Source of the DNA: Piromyces finnis
Lineage: Eukaryota; Neocallimastigomycota; Neocallimastigomycetes; Neocallimastigales; Neocallimastigaceae
NCBI GenBank assembly: GCA_002104945.1
Contig: MCFH01000018.1
Span: forward strand, 124,001-188,000
Reading direction: 5' to 3'
Length of the DNA: 64,000 nt
The notes under the pieces are model-generated. The model worked only from the letters and a program-made list of their open reading frames with translations, had not been told where the DNA came from and made no database searches. The stretch's first letter is position 1. Every line of letters starts with the position of its first letter. Both the position numbers and the translations under genes were made by a program. Below, piece after piece: positions 13,929-25,970 of the stretch.

Positions 13929-15482
13929 TACTGGTAATCTATTTCTATTATATCATTTATTTCATAACTTAATAAAATAGAAATAATAATTCTATAATCA
14001 TATTTATATTGAAATTATCTTCATGAAAAAAAGTGGAAATCTATAATTGAATTAATTAGAATAATATACATGCTTTCATTTCTTTTCATAACTATTAGTA
14101 ACAAAAATATATTATTGAAAAATTGAATCTTATAATAGTATTTATTATTATCCTAATAATTATAAAGTTTATGATTAAATGTTTTAAAATCTAATTTTTA
14201 TTTCGTTGTTTAAATTTTAATATTTCTATATCAATTTTAATAATGTTTTTAATGTACATATATCTATGTTTTTAAAACCAATATTGTTTTTAAACTTTTA
14301 ATAAATTTCATATTTATATTTTGATATTTTTATAATTCCTATATTTTCTTAGTATTTTGGTGTGATTTTCTTTTTAATTCATTAATTTTTGAATTATTTT
14401 TTTTATTATTTTTTTCCTTTTAAAAAAAAAATAAAATTAAAATTAAATAGAATATATATAAAAAAAATATAATTACATATCATCAGTAGAAAGTTTAGTA
14501 ACACCAACAGCAATAGCATGTTGTTTTCCTTCACAGAAAATAGCTACGATTGAATCAGCTGGAAGAGATTCATCCATTCTAGCACCTGGTGAAGTAAGAC
14601 CTGGACACATAATATTAGCACCTGATAAAATAAATTTAATAGCACCTCTATCAACTTGAACCTTTGGCATCATATCAGGATCTTATTAAATATAATTAAT
14701 TTGTAATATACAATAATTATTGTTGTGTTTTATTAATAATTATAAATACATTAACATTAAAATTAATGTGATTTTGATAATCAAAATATTGTTAAATATT
14801 ATTATATTGTTAAATATAATTTTATTTTTAATAATAAAAAAATATTAGCAAGTGTTTTTAATTTAAGACATTCTTAATTATATATAAAAAATATAAAAAT
14901 TGTTACATTTATGTAATAATCTAAGACTTGGGTAGTATGGACCATCATAACTGTTAAAGAATAAAATTTCATTATTCATTGAAATTAAAGTAATTCTTTC
15001 ATGACTTTTTATAAATAAAGATAAATAATATGTAAGAAATTAGAAATGAATATTTTAAAATTTTCCTTTTTTTCTTATCATGTATATGTATATAAATTCG
15101 AGATTTGAATTTCTTTTTTTGAAATAAAGAAACGATAAAAAAAAAATATTGATATTATTTATTTATTTATTAATTAATTAATATTCTTTATATACCATTT
15201 AATTTGAATTAAAGGTGTCTTTTTTGGCATAACTTCATCAATTACAGGAGTTAATTTTGGATATTGTTCTAAAATTTTAGCACGAATGGATCTTTGAACT
15301 GATGATTTTACTTGAGAATGACCATTAACATTCTCACTATAGGAAAATCTATAATTATTAAAATTTAATATTAATATACATGGCTTTATTATCGTTGTTG
15401 AATTTTAAAAAATAATTATATTTAAGCATAATAATTGTATTTTTATTATTTATTGAAATGATTGATCTTACTTCTTGAACAT
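13742..15482 (-). CDS. MCTS1: MCTS1/Tma20 ortholog, PUA-domain translation factor
   Basis: Five exons (15482-15472, 15348-15196, 15004-14907, 14681-14477, 13823-13742) encode 182 residues, the usual length of MCTS1/Tma20. The protein begins MFKKF and continues with [64 protein letters not shown] and [13 protein letters not shown]. All of these are hallmark segments of the family. The first half is the MCTS1-specific N-terminal domain and the second half (about residues 95-175) is the PUA RNA-binding domain. In other eukaryotes MCTS1 pairs with DENR on the 40S ribosomal subunit for re-initiation and for recycling of the 40S subunit and deacylated tRNA. The first exon is only 11 nt, supported by a GTAAGATC donor and a conserved F-K-K-F join. 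Confidence 0.93.
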
Positions 15483-16276
15483 TTTATATTCTCTTTTATA
15501 TAATAAAATATATAATATAATATTTTTAAAGTTTATAATTTAATAAATAAAAAAACTATAAGAAATATAAAATATGATTGGATAAATTATCTTAATAATC
15601 ATCTTTATAATAAAATTTTTGAGGATTAGATTAAAATATTTCATTCTTTACTTTCTATACTTTTAAAAGTTATTTAAATAAAAAAGATGTTGTTAATCAA
15701 TCAGTACTTAAATAATAAATATACCTGAAGAATGATAAATATATTTAATTTTATTTTTTAAATTATTTAATATTTATACAAAAGCAAATATAACATTAAA
15801 CTTTAAGAATAATACTGTTTAAATTTTTTTAACCATTTTTAATAATATTTTTATAAAATATTTACTCTTTCATTGTTATTTTCTGTTAAATTTTATCCTT
15901 TCTTTATATTATTTTTTTGATTTTTGTGTACTAAAATTGTATGCCTATTTTATTTTATTAATTAAATATTTATATATAATGACATAATGAATGAAAAAGA
16001 AAGAAAGAAAATAAATATCAATGGTTTTAATAATTGAAATTCGAATAACTCTTGAATGAAGGTATATGTTAATTAATAAAGCAAAAAGAATAAAAGCTTT
16101 CTTTTTCTTCTTTTTAATATATATAGAACTATAATATATTTGCCATTTTTATAAATATTGATATGATAAAGTTAGAATATTATTAATAATCTATATCTTT
16201 TCATTTTTAATTACTTTTATATATATATTTTTTTTAAAAAACTTTGATTTCAATTCTCTATCTTTTTCCTTCTTTC

Positions 16277-16335
<59 letters not shown>

Positions 16336-16948
16336 TAGAAAAAAGTTTTATTTTTTTTTTTAAAAAATTATAAATTAAAATTTTGTAATTAATTTTTATT
16401 ATTTAATTATTCCATTATAAGGTTGTTATCCCATCAAAAGAAAATTTCTCATTTTATTTTTAATATAATTATAACACCTCACCACCATCAATTATATTTC
16501 GTATTTTAAATGTAAAGACTTTTTTTATATATTAATAAACATGTGGTTTATGCTAACCCACTACTCATACTTTTATATAGATTAATTATATAAATATTTA
16601 AATCAATTTTAGTAATATAATATGATCATTAATAAAAAGTAATATCATTTACAATATATATATATATATAATAATATTTACAGCTTTCTATTTTTTTTTC
16701 ATTTATTAAATTTCTTTTTGTTTTTTTCATTTATAAATCAACTTGATTATAATACCTTCTTTTTAAATGATTAATACTCTTTAATATATATGCCAATTAG
16801 TATTAGCAATTAGTATATTCTTTAGTTTTATATAAAAGAATAACATATATTTTTTTCTCATTATGAAAGTTAGAATTTCCTTTCATTATTTCAAGTAAAA
16901 GTTTTGTATTGTGTTACTTTTTATTTTGAGAGGTTTTTTTTTTTTTTT
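15483..16948. other. Intergenic, upstream of MCTS1-like gene
   Basis: AT-rich spacer carrying an ATA microsatellite at 16279-16333 and several homopolymers. No supported gene is visible on either strand. Confidence 0.5.
16279..16333. repeat. ATA trinucleotide microsatellite
   Basis: About 18 perfect ATA units in non-coding sequence. Confidence 0.95.
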
Positions 16949-17424
16949 AACTTCCGAGTGCATTTCTCCTATCAATCAGAGTAAGCCCCAATGATGGTTC
17001 TTAGAAAAACGTTGGCTCTTTCCTACTAAGTGGTCTGTCATACTAAATCTTCAGCTTCGACTTAATCAATGTACATTAGATACTTATCGTTGTATTATAT
17101 TATTATATTTCTTACTATAACGCTAAGCCTCATATGGCCAATTTGGTCACGTGTCAACATCCCTAATGTGTAAACTTACATTAATTAAGAAATGCTGCTT
17201 GTGTATATAGCATAGCCTAAGCCACTGCTTATAAAGTTTTAATTTGAAAATGTACCATTTACACTTTGACCCTCTCGGCTAGACGAGTGTTAATATTATA
17301 GAAGTAAATTAGAAAGTGCATTAATACTTACCTAAATATCATAACCTAACTCATGGCAAAACCCAATTGGAAAATCCACGGACACCTGCAGGGTCGAACT
17401 AGAAGCCTTCATTATGAGTGAATA
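16949..17424. ncRNA. Unassigned GC-elevated non-coding island, candidate structured RNA or short retroelement
   Basis: About 475 bp has clearly more G and C than the flanks, with no long open frame on either strand. The composition changes abruptly at both edges. On the plus strand it begins CTTCCGAGTGC and ends near GAAGCCTTCATTATGAGTG. Read on the minus strand it ends in a run of 14 A (about 16935-16948), which would suit a polyadenylated or retroposed RNA. Short complementary segments are visible, for example CTTAG (16999) with CTAAG. I compared it by eye with U1, U2, U4, U6, U3, SRP, RNase P and tRNA consensus elements and found no convincing match. The strand and class are undecided. Confidence 0.3.
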
Positions 17425-19273
17425 AATAAATATATAATCATGTGCTTTTTTTTTATAGTGATGATTTCTTGAAAATTTATGGTGATTTTATACATTATAT
17501 TATCACTACAAATTAACAAAAATTTAATACAAAAACTAATAAATTAAAAAAAATTAATATAATTTATTGTATACATCATTAAAATAAAACCATAATTTAT
17601 TAATTGTATGTTTTTTTAATATATTTACTATTTATTTATTTATTGTTTAATTTTAAAATAGTTATTTCTTAATAATCAAAATCTAAGTAATATTATTTGT
17701 TACTGTATTATAATATATAATTCAACTATTTTTTTTATAGAAAGGAAATCAGGGAAATTAAATAATTTATTATATATTACTAATTACTTCATATTTCTTT
17801 AATTCTTATTGTTAAGCCAATTATTATTAAAATTTATCCGTAAAGTGGCTAATTAAAGATGATATATATTAATTATTATAAAAATAAGATTTATATTTAA
17901 AATATTATTTATTTAAAGCATCATTTAATTTTATATTATTATTTATTTTCTTATATAACTAAGCTAGGTTGTACTACAAAGTCTCCCTTTAAATTTTTGT
18001 TGTTGTTTAATTAAGGAATGAATTAATTTCTTTATGTATTAAAGTTTTTAATTTTTTTTTACCATAAATTTAGGAGGGATAAAAATTTAATTATTACTAA
18101 TTTCTTCTTAGATAAAAAAAATAAAGTTTCATCCATGATTAAATTTTTATTAATTTTTAAAGTTTAATTTATTAAAATACATTATCAAAATGTATAATAA
18201 TAAATTATTAATATATTTCAGAGTATAATTAGGTATTGTAATACTATATATAACTTTTAATATCATTTTATTAATTATTATGTTATTTTATAATGTTTTT
18301 TTATATAGAATAATTTAATTTCAAATACTAAAATATTATATATTCATACTTTCCTTTTCTATATATTATTTTTTTGTTGTGATTTGTTTTACAATTTATA
18401 TATAATCTAATAAATTATAGAATATAATATAATATATTATCTTATTTATTAATCTATTATAGGTGAAAATTCTAAAAGATAAAAATTTTTACATACAAAT
18501 TAAAAATTAGATGAAAAAAAAGGCTATTGATAGTGCTATGTTTTAACCACAAACTCTAATGAAGGGTGTATAGATTTATAATTCATCATATATTATAAAT
18601 ATATAGCAATAAAAATGACCACATGTTCATTGGTCTATTATTGTTTTAAAAACAAGATTTATTATAATATTCCTTGTTAAGAATGTTATTACTATAATCG
18701 ATAATGCTTAAAAATATACAGAATGATGATTTTTTTTGAAAATTAAAAATATTAGATGCCCTTAATTATTAATATATTTTTATTTTTAATTTTTTAATTT
18801 TATTATTAAATAGCTTATTGAGAATTTAAAGATATGTAATATGTAATTATAACTAAATAAAAACATTTATTTATTATGAATAAAAATGATAATAAAAATA
18901 TTTATTATAATATATATTATATTATATTCTAAAATTAAATTAATTTAGAAATAAAAGTAATTTATTAATTGTTCATTGGATAATTCTAAAATAGTGATAA
19001 TAAATTAAGATTATAACAGCAATATAATTTATTTATATTGAATTATAGAATAGATATTTAATTTAAATATAATGATTTATATATTATAATTTTATTTTGA
19101 AGAATATATATAAAAGGATAAAAATTCTTTTTTTTTAATATTAATTATTTATAATATAAATAATAAAAAAAGTATTGTTATTGTTGTGTATTATATTGGA
19201 AAAATTATAATTTTTCAAAAAAAAAAAAAAAACAAATTAATTATTAATTAAAAAATTAAAGATAATTGACAAA
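17425..19273. other. Intergenic, no gene seen
   Basis: AT-rich sequence with many stops in all frames. The last 200 bp before 19274 are the probable promoter and 5' leader of CBM87-like copy 4. Confidence 0.5.
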
Positions 19274-20307
19274 ATGCAATTCAAATCACTTTTAATGTCT
19301 GCTTTATTATTTACTGCACCAATTTTTGCAGAAACTGATTGTACAGATGCCAAAAATATGGATTCTGACAAGTGTAAGGCTGATATTTTAATTGTTACCA
19401 CCCAAAATTTAGATGCTTTCCAAAATGAAGGTTACAATTCTGTTGTAAACACTCTTACTAAATTCAGTGTAAGTAAAATGATTAAAAAAAAAAACTTATA
19501 GAATATGAAAATTGCAATTATTAATAAATAAATAAAAATTTACAGGTTCCAGCCAACAAACTTTCCATTGATCCAAATGGTGTTGATACTACTTACATTA
19601 GAAATGTTCTTTACCGTAATAATGATGAAGGTAGATACAAGGCTATTGTTTTCCCAAATGGTCGTGTTTCTTACAACAGTGGTGGTGATCAATGGGTTTC
19701 TGCTATTAGACCAGACCAATGGTTACTTTTCGATGAATACTCTGCCGTTACTGGTAGTCGTATTGTTTACTTAAATGAATACCCAAGTAACAACACTGCT
19801 ACTGAATTAGCTTACGATTTCAAAGGTGATCAAGCTTCTAACTTCAAAATTGCTCAAAAAATATCTTTCCCAGAAGATTCTTCTTCATTCATTGAAGATC
19901 TTAAGGATATTGAACTTAACACCCAAGACACATGGCATTTCCCAGCTAAAATTGAAGATGAAAGTAAGTACAAGGTAGATGGATTTGATTCTGTTGAACC
20001 ACTCTTATACTTCGAATCAGCTGGAGAAACCATTCCAGAAAAGACTATTGCTGCTGTTGCTTGTGAAAGACAAGGTTCTATATACGCTGGTTTCTTCACT
20101 AGTTTTGGTTCTTGGAGTAAAACTGCTGCTGCCTTAAATATCTACTGGCTTACCTGGGCTCTTAATACTGATTTCTCTAAGATTTCTGATGCCCACATTT
20201 CAACTGAAAAGGCTCTTGATATGTCTTCTGATGCTCCAAAATCAATTAAATTAGCTTTATTATCACTTGTTGTTTCTACTCTTCTTGTTATTTTCGTTAC
20301 TTTCTAA
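19274..20307 (+). CDS. Secreted CBM87-like (Agd3 N-terminal-like) protein with hydrophobic tail, copy 4
   Basis: Two exons (19274-19468 and 19546-20307) encode about 318 residues. Features are a signal peptide (MQFKSLLMSALLFTAPIFA), ILIVTT, FPNGRVSYN, WVSAIRPDQW, RIVYLNEYPSN, a WHFPAKI segment, AGFFTSFGSWSKTA and NIYWLTWAL. The tail LLSLVVSTLLVIFVTF follows a Ser/Asp/Ala/Pro spacer. Intron 1 sits at the same phase-0 position as in copies 1-3. The second intron shared by those copies is absent here. Codon use is richer in C-ending codons (ACC, AAC, TTC) than in the other copies, which suggests stronger expression. It is on the opposite strand, 7 kb from the cluster, and directly upstream of LINE-A. 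Confidence 0.78.
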
Positions 20308-20640
20308 AATGAATAAATCGAAGGGGAAATAATAAAATTTTGATAAAGATAATGAAAAAACTATTTATAGATAGAATATTAATTTAAAATAAGACAAAAT
20401 TAATATATAAATGTTGTAATAAAAAATAAAGTTTAAAAAAATATTTATAAATATTTTAAGAAAAATAAAATAAAAAATAAAAATTATTAAAAAATAGTAA
20501 TTTCTTTTTAATCTATTTTTATACTGTCTGGGTTTATATCAATGTAATAATAAAATTAATTATTCTATTTTAATTGAACAGAAATAATTATTTTTGAGTA
20601 GGTTTTAAATTATGATAAATTAAGGTAAAAAATTTTTTGG
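20308..20640. other. Intergenic / possible LINE-A 5' leader
   Basis: A 330-bp AT-rich stretch between copy 4 and the LINE-A reading frame. The 5' boundary of the element cannot be placed, since no target-site duplication partner was found. Confidence 0.4.
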
Positions 20641-23600
20641 AATGCTAAATGAATAAGGAGGTTTTTGAAAAGTGTACAATCTCCAATTTTTTTTTTTTTT
20701 TAATGGTTTATGGAGTATACATTTATTATGGCTCAGCTCGTAGTAGAAGGAATCACAAATACACTTTTTCCACTCTCAAACGTAAAATTTTAGTTTCTAA
20801 TAAACATCAACATTCTATTCAACAATCATTTCAACAATCAGTTCAACAATCTCATCAACAATCCGATCTTCAACTAGATCTTCAACAAGATCTTCAACAA
20901 GTTTCCAATCATGAAAATATTCCAGATCTACAGCAAACACAATTTCAATCTCAACATTCAACAATTAATTCTAATAGCTCTATCAACTCTGATAACAGTT
21001 CAATAGTTGATAGTTCTTCAGTTTCACAGCCATCTAGTAATAGTTCTACTTATTCCTCTGATGCATCATCCATTAATAACGATGACTTTAATAATAATAA
21101 TAATAGCAACGATTCTTCCTCATCCAACAAGCCTGATAACTTTTCTTTTTGTCTTAGTTGGAACACCAATGGGTGGAATCACGAAAAGAGAGATAGTATT
21201 AGCTATTTCACAGCTATTTTCAAACCATTATTTTTATGTTTCCAAGAAACTGGTAATGGTTCTGGTTCGAATACAGATTATCCTTGTCGTGTTACTTTGC
21301 GAAACTATAGACACTTTTTCAAGAAAGCTGACGAATCAGTTCCGGGAATGAGAGGTTTATATTTAGGTTTTCACAATTCGTGTCAAGCCTCACTTGAAAA
21401 CTTCTCTGGAAAGTATATTATTTCTATTTATACTTTTAGTCTCTGGAATAGATTCAAATGCTCGATTGGTAATGTTTATATGCCTCATAGTCATCACAAC
21501 ATCTATGTTGATCATGCAAAGTTAGAAGTTCGCTTGTGGTTACAAACTCATTCATCCCATCCATCGATTCTTGTTGGTGATTTTAATATGTCTAAAGTAA
21601 AATTATCCAACTGGTTATCAACTAATGGATTAGGAGATTGGGAAATTCTTCCGCTTAGAGGGTCTACTATCTCTTGGACTCGAGGTGATCAATCTTCCGA
21701 CATTGACCATGCTCTTATCAATTCGAAGATGAAAGATCTTATTCACTCAGGATCATTTATAAATAATTTTTATCCTGTATCAGACCATAAGCCACTTCTT
21801 ATTAATGGTAAAATTATTCCTATGGATGATTTTTCTAATGACTTTAATGTTCCTAAGAAAATTCTGAAATGGAATAGATTAAAATGTATTGAGGAAAAGG
21901 AATCTATTATCAGTCATAATAAATTCCAAATACTTTCAGCAAAATTCAACGATCCTAATGTTTCTACAGATGAACTTTCCAAAGAGTTTACTTCAACTGC
22001 TTTTTCAATTGCAGACGAGCTCAGTATTACCTCAGCAAATAATGTTATAAAGTCTTCATTTCATATTTCACAACAAATTTTTAATCTTCAAAAAATCAAA
22101 ATGAAGTTGTATAAGAGATTTAAAAAAGAAAGAATTTATGATATAGATGAATTTATTAAAAGAATTAAAATCTACCGTAAGCTCATTGATTACATCCACA
22201 AAAGATGTAATGAATTTAGGAAGCAAGAATATCTTCATTGGATTAAAACAGGATGTGAGTATATGAAGAGTCATAATCCTAAGAAGGCCTGGAAATGGAT
22301 CAAGAAAACTGCAAAAATAGGAAAAGATTCTTTCTTTATTGCTCAACCAATTAAAAATAAAAATGGAGAATTAGTTGTTGCTACAGAAGAACAACTAGAA
22401 GTGTGGCATGATCATTTCGAAAACCTTGCATCAGATCCAAGTGGTGTAAGTCTTGATTTGGAGCATTGGTATGAAGAACCAATGAATAAACGTTTTTCAC
22501 TTCCTATGCTTGATGAGTGGGATATCAACCAAGATATTAGTATTGATGAAGTCAAGTCAGCTATCCTCTCTACTCCAAATTATAAAGCATCAGGTCCGGA
22601 TGGTATTCCAATTGAATTTTACAAAGCATTAATTCCATCAAGTAATGATTCTAATAATGCTACAGATAATAATTCTTCCGGTAATACTACTTCAGATAAT
22701 GATGCTCATGGTTTAAATTTTATTCTTAAATTATTCAACCGTATTTGGGATGGAGACTTCCCCAACTCATGGAATGAATCCAGTATTGTTTCTATTCCTA
22801 AGAAGGGAGATTTGACAGATTGTGATAACTATCGAGGTATATCACTTATCAATAATGGCATTAAGTTGATTTCCAAAATTGTCACCACTAGAATCTCAGA
22901 AAATGGTCTAAAGAATAATTTCATTAGACCTGAACAATTTGGTTTTCGAAAAAAGGAAGAAAGTATCAGTCTTTTCATTTCAATCCAAGAAATATGCCGT
23001 AGACGTCAATTAGATAATAAAGAGACATATTTGGCCTTTTTAGATCTCAGGAAAGCATACGATTCAGTCCCAATCGGTAATATTCTCCATAAATTAGATT
23101 GTTTAGGAATCCGAGGTAAGAGTTTACAATTCATCAAAAATTTATATTTAACATCTAAGGCTAATGTCAAATTAGATGGACAATTCTCGAAATCTTTTGA
23201 TGTGAAGAAAGGAGTCCGTCAAGGATGCCCTCTTTCTCCTATTCTCTTTAATCTCTTTATTAATGATATATTTAAAGAGTGTGAAGATCTCGGAGTCAGT
23301 TTAGGTGACACTCGATGCTGTGGTGGACTTTTTGCAGATGATATAGTTATTTGTGCTCCAACAAGAGAATACTTAAAAAAGATGCTTAGAAGAGTTAATG
23401 AATGGGCCTTGTATAATGAAATGGAATTTGATATCCAGAAATGTTCAACGATGGTGATTCGTCCTGAATCAATAGAAAATCAGAACAAGAGAGATCCAAC
23501 ATTTTACTTAGCAGGACAACCCATTCCAACTACTGATTGCTATACTTATCTTGGTGTTCCATTTGATAAGAATCTGTCCTTTAAACCAGTAATTAAAGCT

Positions 23601-25189
23601 CTTAATAACAAGGTTTTGAAAGGGCTTTTCTCAGTCAGTAAATTCTTAAGAAATCCTAATATTCCTATTCCTTTCAAAAAACTAGTACTTAACTCACAAG
23701 TGATTAGCAGAGTTTCATACTTTGCACCATTACTTGGATCCAACAAAGCTAGGTCTAGGATTGCTCAGAAGCATGTTAACAAAGGAATACGATGGATTGC
23801 CGGAGTTCATAAAGCTGTATCGTTTATATCTTTATACTCTATCTCAAAAGATTTGAATATTCCTCCATTGTCAGCCAAATGTGCATTAGCTCAGGTTAGA
23901 TGTTTTAACAAATGGAAAAACTCAAATTGTATTATCTCACACCTTGTCAATTACATTCCTAAATTTAGAAAATACACGTGGTGCAAATCAAGTAGGACAC
24001 TTGATAAAAAATTAAAGAAACATGGAGATGTTAAAGCAGTTAAAAACTTTTATTGGAAAGATCTCAAAGGGAATTCAATCAAAGCGCAATATTATGATGA
24101 TAATAAATTTATTGAAACTAAAGATTTTATTAAATTATGTTATGAGTACCCAGAGTTTGCCTATGGCTTCTACTGGCTATTGAAAGCAAGAAGCGGATAC
24201 AAGTTGGATGCTAGAGTTGCCAAAGCTGCCAAATTTGTTGATCCAGTTTGTCCTAACTACTGTCCATGTTGCAAGTGTGGAGATCAAAGTATTAAACATT
24301 GGTTATTAGATTGTCCAACATTTAGAGATATCCGTATTAAACATTATGATTCTATAGTCCATCTTTTAAATTTTTTCAGTCAACGTAATTCCAATAGTCC
24401 TATCAATAATAATGAAATTGATAATATCAGTAGAGATAGCAATAACAGTAATAGTAATAGTAACAATAGTAATAATAACAATAGTAGTAATAGTAATAAT
24501 AGAAATAGTAATAATAACAATAGTAGTAATAGAAATAATAATATTAGTAATGATAGCAATAGTGATGATAATAATTCTAATTTAGATAGTAATTTAGTTA
24601 ATGATAGTAATAGTTCTAATAATCCGGTGAATATTAATGTGTATGATTATTCTAGTGTGTGCAGTAAAATATTTAAATTCCTTCTTGGGGGAAGAAGTTT
24701 TAACAATATCAATTACAATTCAAGGGAATGGAAAGAACTTTGTAAGCGTCAGATTCAATCTAGTACTAATGAAGGAACACCATTCTTGACTGTAACCGCG
24801 GAACTTCTAACCAAAATCATGCCTTTTGCTATTGGCCAGCAATGGTCAATGTTCAAAAGGTTTGAAGCAACATCCAAGAGCGTCAATGCTGAAGAAACAG
24901 TAAGACAGGCCAGGAGGGCCAGCGCAACCAATGGAGATCATAATTTTGTTCCATGACAAAATTTTTGATCTTTGGCTCGGTGTCCCATTGGAAGTCAAAT
25001 ACAATTATTATACTTTAGTATGATAGTGGCTTTCTTACTTTAATTAAAATTACTAGAATACATTATACCCAATTTTTATTCATTTGTGTTTATTTAAACA
25101 TATTTTTTTTTATTTTTATATTTAATTTTTTTATTACATGTATTATAATTTTAATTAAATTAATAATAAAGTTTAAAATATTTGATGCC

Positions 25190-25219
<30 letters not shown>
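20641..25219 (+). mobile_element. LINE-A, non-LTR retrotransposon with intact ORF and poly-A tail
   Basis: The element comprises the endonuclease/reverse-transcriptase ORF (20649-24956), a 240-bp 3' UTR, an AATAAA signal at 25165-25170 and a poly-A tail at 25193-25219. The left limit is only the start of the open frame, because no flanking duplication identifies the true 5' end. It is immediately followed by the truncated relative LINE-A2. The ORF is uninterrupted and the tail is long, so the insertion is recent and may be active. Confidence 0.85.
20649..24956 (+). CDS. LINE-A polyprotein: APE-type endonuclease, reverse transcriptase, Cys/His motif
   Basis: An uninterrupted 1435-codon frame. 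Residues from about 55 to 160 are Gln- then Ser/Asn-rich. An APE-like endonuclease follows, with SWNTNGW (about 168), CFQETG (about 198), VGDFNM (about 310) and SDHKPLL (about 378). The reverse transcriptase has ASGPDGIPIEF (about 648), AFLDLRKAYDSVP, GVRQGCPLSPILFNLFIND and the catalytic FADD (about 894). A C-terminal Cys/His segment (CPCC...HWLLDC, about 1201-1223) precedes an Asn/Ser-rich run (about 1252-1322). The protein would nick target DNA and prime reverse transcription there. The true start may be a later Met, such as residue 19 (20703), since the first codons run through a poly-T tract. Confidence 0.9.
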   Translation: MNKEVFEKCTISNFFFFLMVYGVYIYYGSARSRRNHKYTFSTLKRKILVSNKHQHSIQQSFQQSVQQSHQQSDLQLDLQQDLQQVSNHENIPDLQQTQFQSQHSTINSNSSINSDNSSIVDSSSVSQPSSNSSTYSSDASSINNDDFNNNNNSNDSSSSNKPDNFSFCLSWNTNGWNHEKRDSISYFTAIFKPLFLCFQETGNGSGSNTDYPCRVTLRNYRHFFKKADESVPGMRGLYLGFHNSCQASLENFSGKYIISIYTFSLWNRFKCSIGNVYMPHSHHNIYVDHAKLEVRLWLQTHSSHPSILVGDFNMSKVKLSNWLSTNGLGDWEILPLRGSTISWTRGDQSSDIDHALINSKMKDLIHSGSFINNFYPVSDHKPLLINGKIIPMDDFSNDFNVPKKILKWNRLKCIEEKESIISHNKFQILSAKFNDPNVSTDELSKEFTSTAFSIADELSITSANNVIKSSFHISQQIFNLQKIKMKLYKRFKKERIYDIDEFIKRIKIYRKLIDYIHKRCNEFRKQEYLHWIKTGCEYMKSHNPKKAWKWIKKTAKIGKDSFFIAQPIKNKNGELVVATEEQLEVWHDHFENLASDPSGVSLDLEHWYEEPMNKRFSLPMLDEWDINQDISIDEVKSAILSTPNYKASGPDGIPIEFYKALIPSSNDSNNATDNNSSGNTTSDNDAHGLNFILKLFNRIWDGDFPNSWNESSIVSIPKKGDLTDCDNYRGISLINNGIKLISKIVTTRISENGLKNNFIRPEQFGFRKKEESISLFISIQEICRRRQLDNKETYLAFLDLRKAYDSVPIGNILHKLDCLGIRGKSLQFIKNLYLTSKANVKLDGQFSKSFDVKKGVRQGCPLSPILFNLFINDIFKECEDLGVSLGDTRCCGGLFADDIVICAPTREYLKKMLRRVNEWALYNEMEFDIQKCSTMVIRPESIENQNKRDPTFYLAGQPIPTTDCYTYLGVPFDKNLSFKPVIKALNNKVLKGLFSVSKFLRNPNIPIPFKKLVLNSQVISRVSYFAPLLGSNKARSRIAQKHVNKGIRWIAGVHKAVSFISLYSISKDLNIPPLSAKCALAQVRCFNKWKNSNCIISHLVNYIPKFRKYTWCKSSRTLDKKLKKHGDVKAVKNFYWKDLKGNSIKAQYYDDNKFIETKDFIKLCYEYPEFAYGFYWLLKARSGYKLDARVAKAAKFVDPVCPNYCPCCKCGDQSIKHWLLDCPTFRDIRIKHYDSIVHLLNFFSQRNSNSPINNNEIDNISRDSNNSNSNSNNSNNNNSSNSNNRNSNNNNSSNRNNNISNDSNSDDNNSNLDSNLVNDSNSSNNPVNINVYDYSSVCSKIFKFLLGGRSFNNINYNSREWKELCKRQIQSSTNEGTPFLTVTAELLTKIMPFAIGQQWSMFKRFEATSKSVNAEETVRQARRASATNGDHNFVP

Positions 25220-25221
<2 letters not shown>

Positions 25222-25245
25222 AAAAAGCTAGTACTTAACTCACAA

Positions 25246-25872
25246 ATGATCATCAGAGTTTCATATTTTGTACCATTACTTGGATCCAACAAAGCTAAGT
25301 CTAGGATTGCTCAGAAGCATGTTAACAAAGGAATACGATGGGTTGCCGGAGTTCATAAAGCTGTATCGTTTATATCGTTGTACTCTATCTCAAAAGATTT
25401 GAATATTCCTCCATTGTCAGCCAAATGTACGTAAGCGCAAGTTAGATGTTTTAACAAATGGAAAAACTCAAATTGTATTATCTCATACCTTGTCAATTAC
25501 ATTCCTAAATTTAGAAAATACATGTGGTGCAAATCAAGTAGGACATTTGATAAAAAATTAAAGAAACATGGAGATGTTAAAGCAGTTAAAAACTTTTATT
25601 GGAAAGATCTCAAAGGAAATTCAATCAAAGCGCAATATTATGATGATAATAAATTTATTGAAACTAAAGATTTTATCAAATTATGTTATAAGTACCCAGA
25701 GTTTGCCTATGGTTTCTACTGGCTATTGAAAGCAAGAAGCGGATACAAGTAGGATGTTAGAGTTGCAAAAGCTGCTAAATTTGTTGATACAGTTTGTCCT
25801 AACTACTGTCCATGTTGCAAGAGTGGAGATCAAAGTATTAAGTATTGGTCATTAGATTGTCTAACATTTAGA
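25246..25872 (+). pseudogene. Fragment of LINE-A-type C-terminal ORF with stops
   Basis: It matches the post-RT region of LINE-A (VSYFVPLLGSNKAKSR, GIRWVAGVHKAVSF, MWCKSSRT) with most residues conserved. Stops interrupt it after SAKCT (25435) and after RSGYK (25750). It ends at the deletion within the Cys/His segment. Confidence 0.85.
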
Positions 25873-25956
25873 GATATCCAGTAACAATAATTTTAATAAT
25901 ATTAGTAATGATAGCAATAGTGAAGATAATAATTTTAATTTAGATAGTTAATAATA

Positions 25957-25970
25957 GTTATAGTTCTAAT
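25957..25970 (+). repeat. Left target-site duplication of LINE-B
   Basis: GTTATAGTTCTAAT, repeated exactly at 31349-31362 immediately after the LINE-B poly-A tail. In LINE-A the uninterrupted site (TAATAGTTCTAATAATCCGG, near 24607) is continuous. Confidence 0.9.

Noticed and set aside
17324..17333. ATACTTACCT, identical to the 5' end of U1 snRNA
   Set aside because: The following 150 bases lack recognisable U1 stem-loop I/II sequences and an Sm site. A 10-base match equals the complement of a splice donor and can occur by chance.
17390..17401. TAGTTCGACCCT on the minus strand, resembling a tRNA B box
   Set aside because: No matching A box, acceptor stem or T-arm pairing was found around it.
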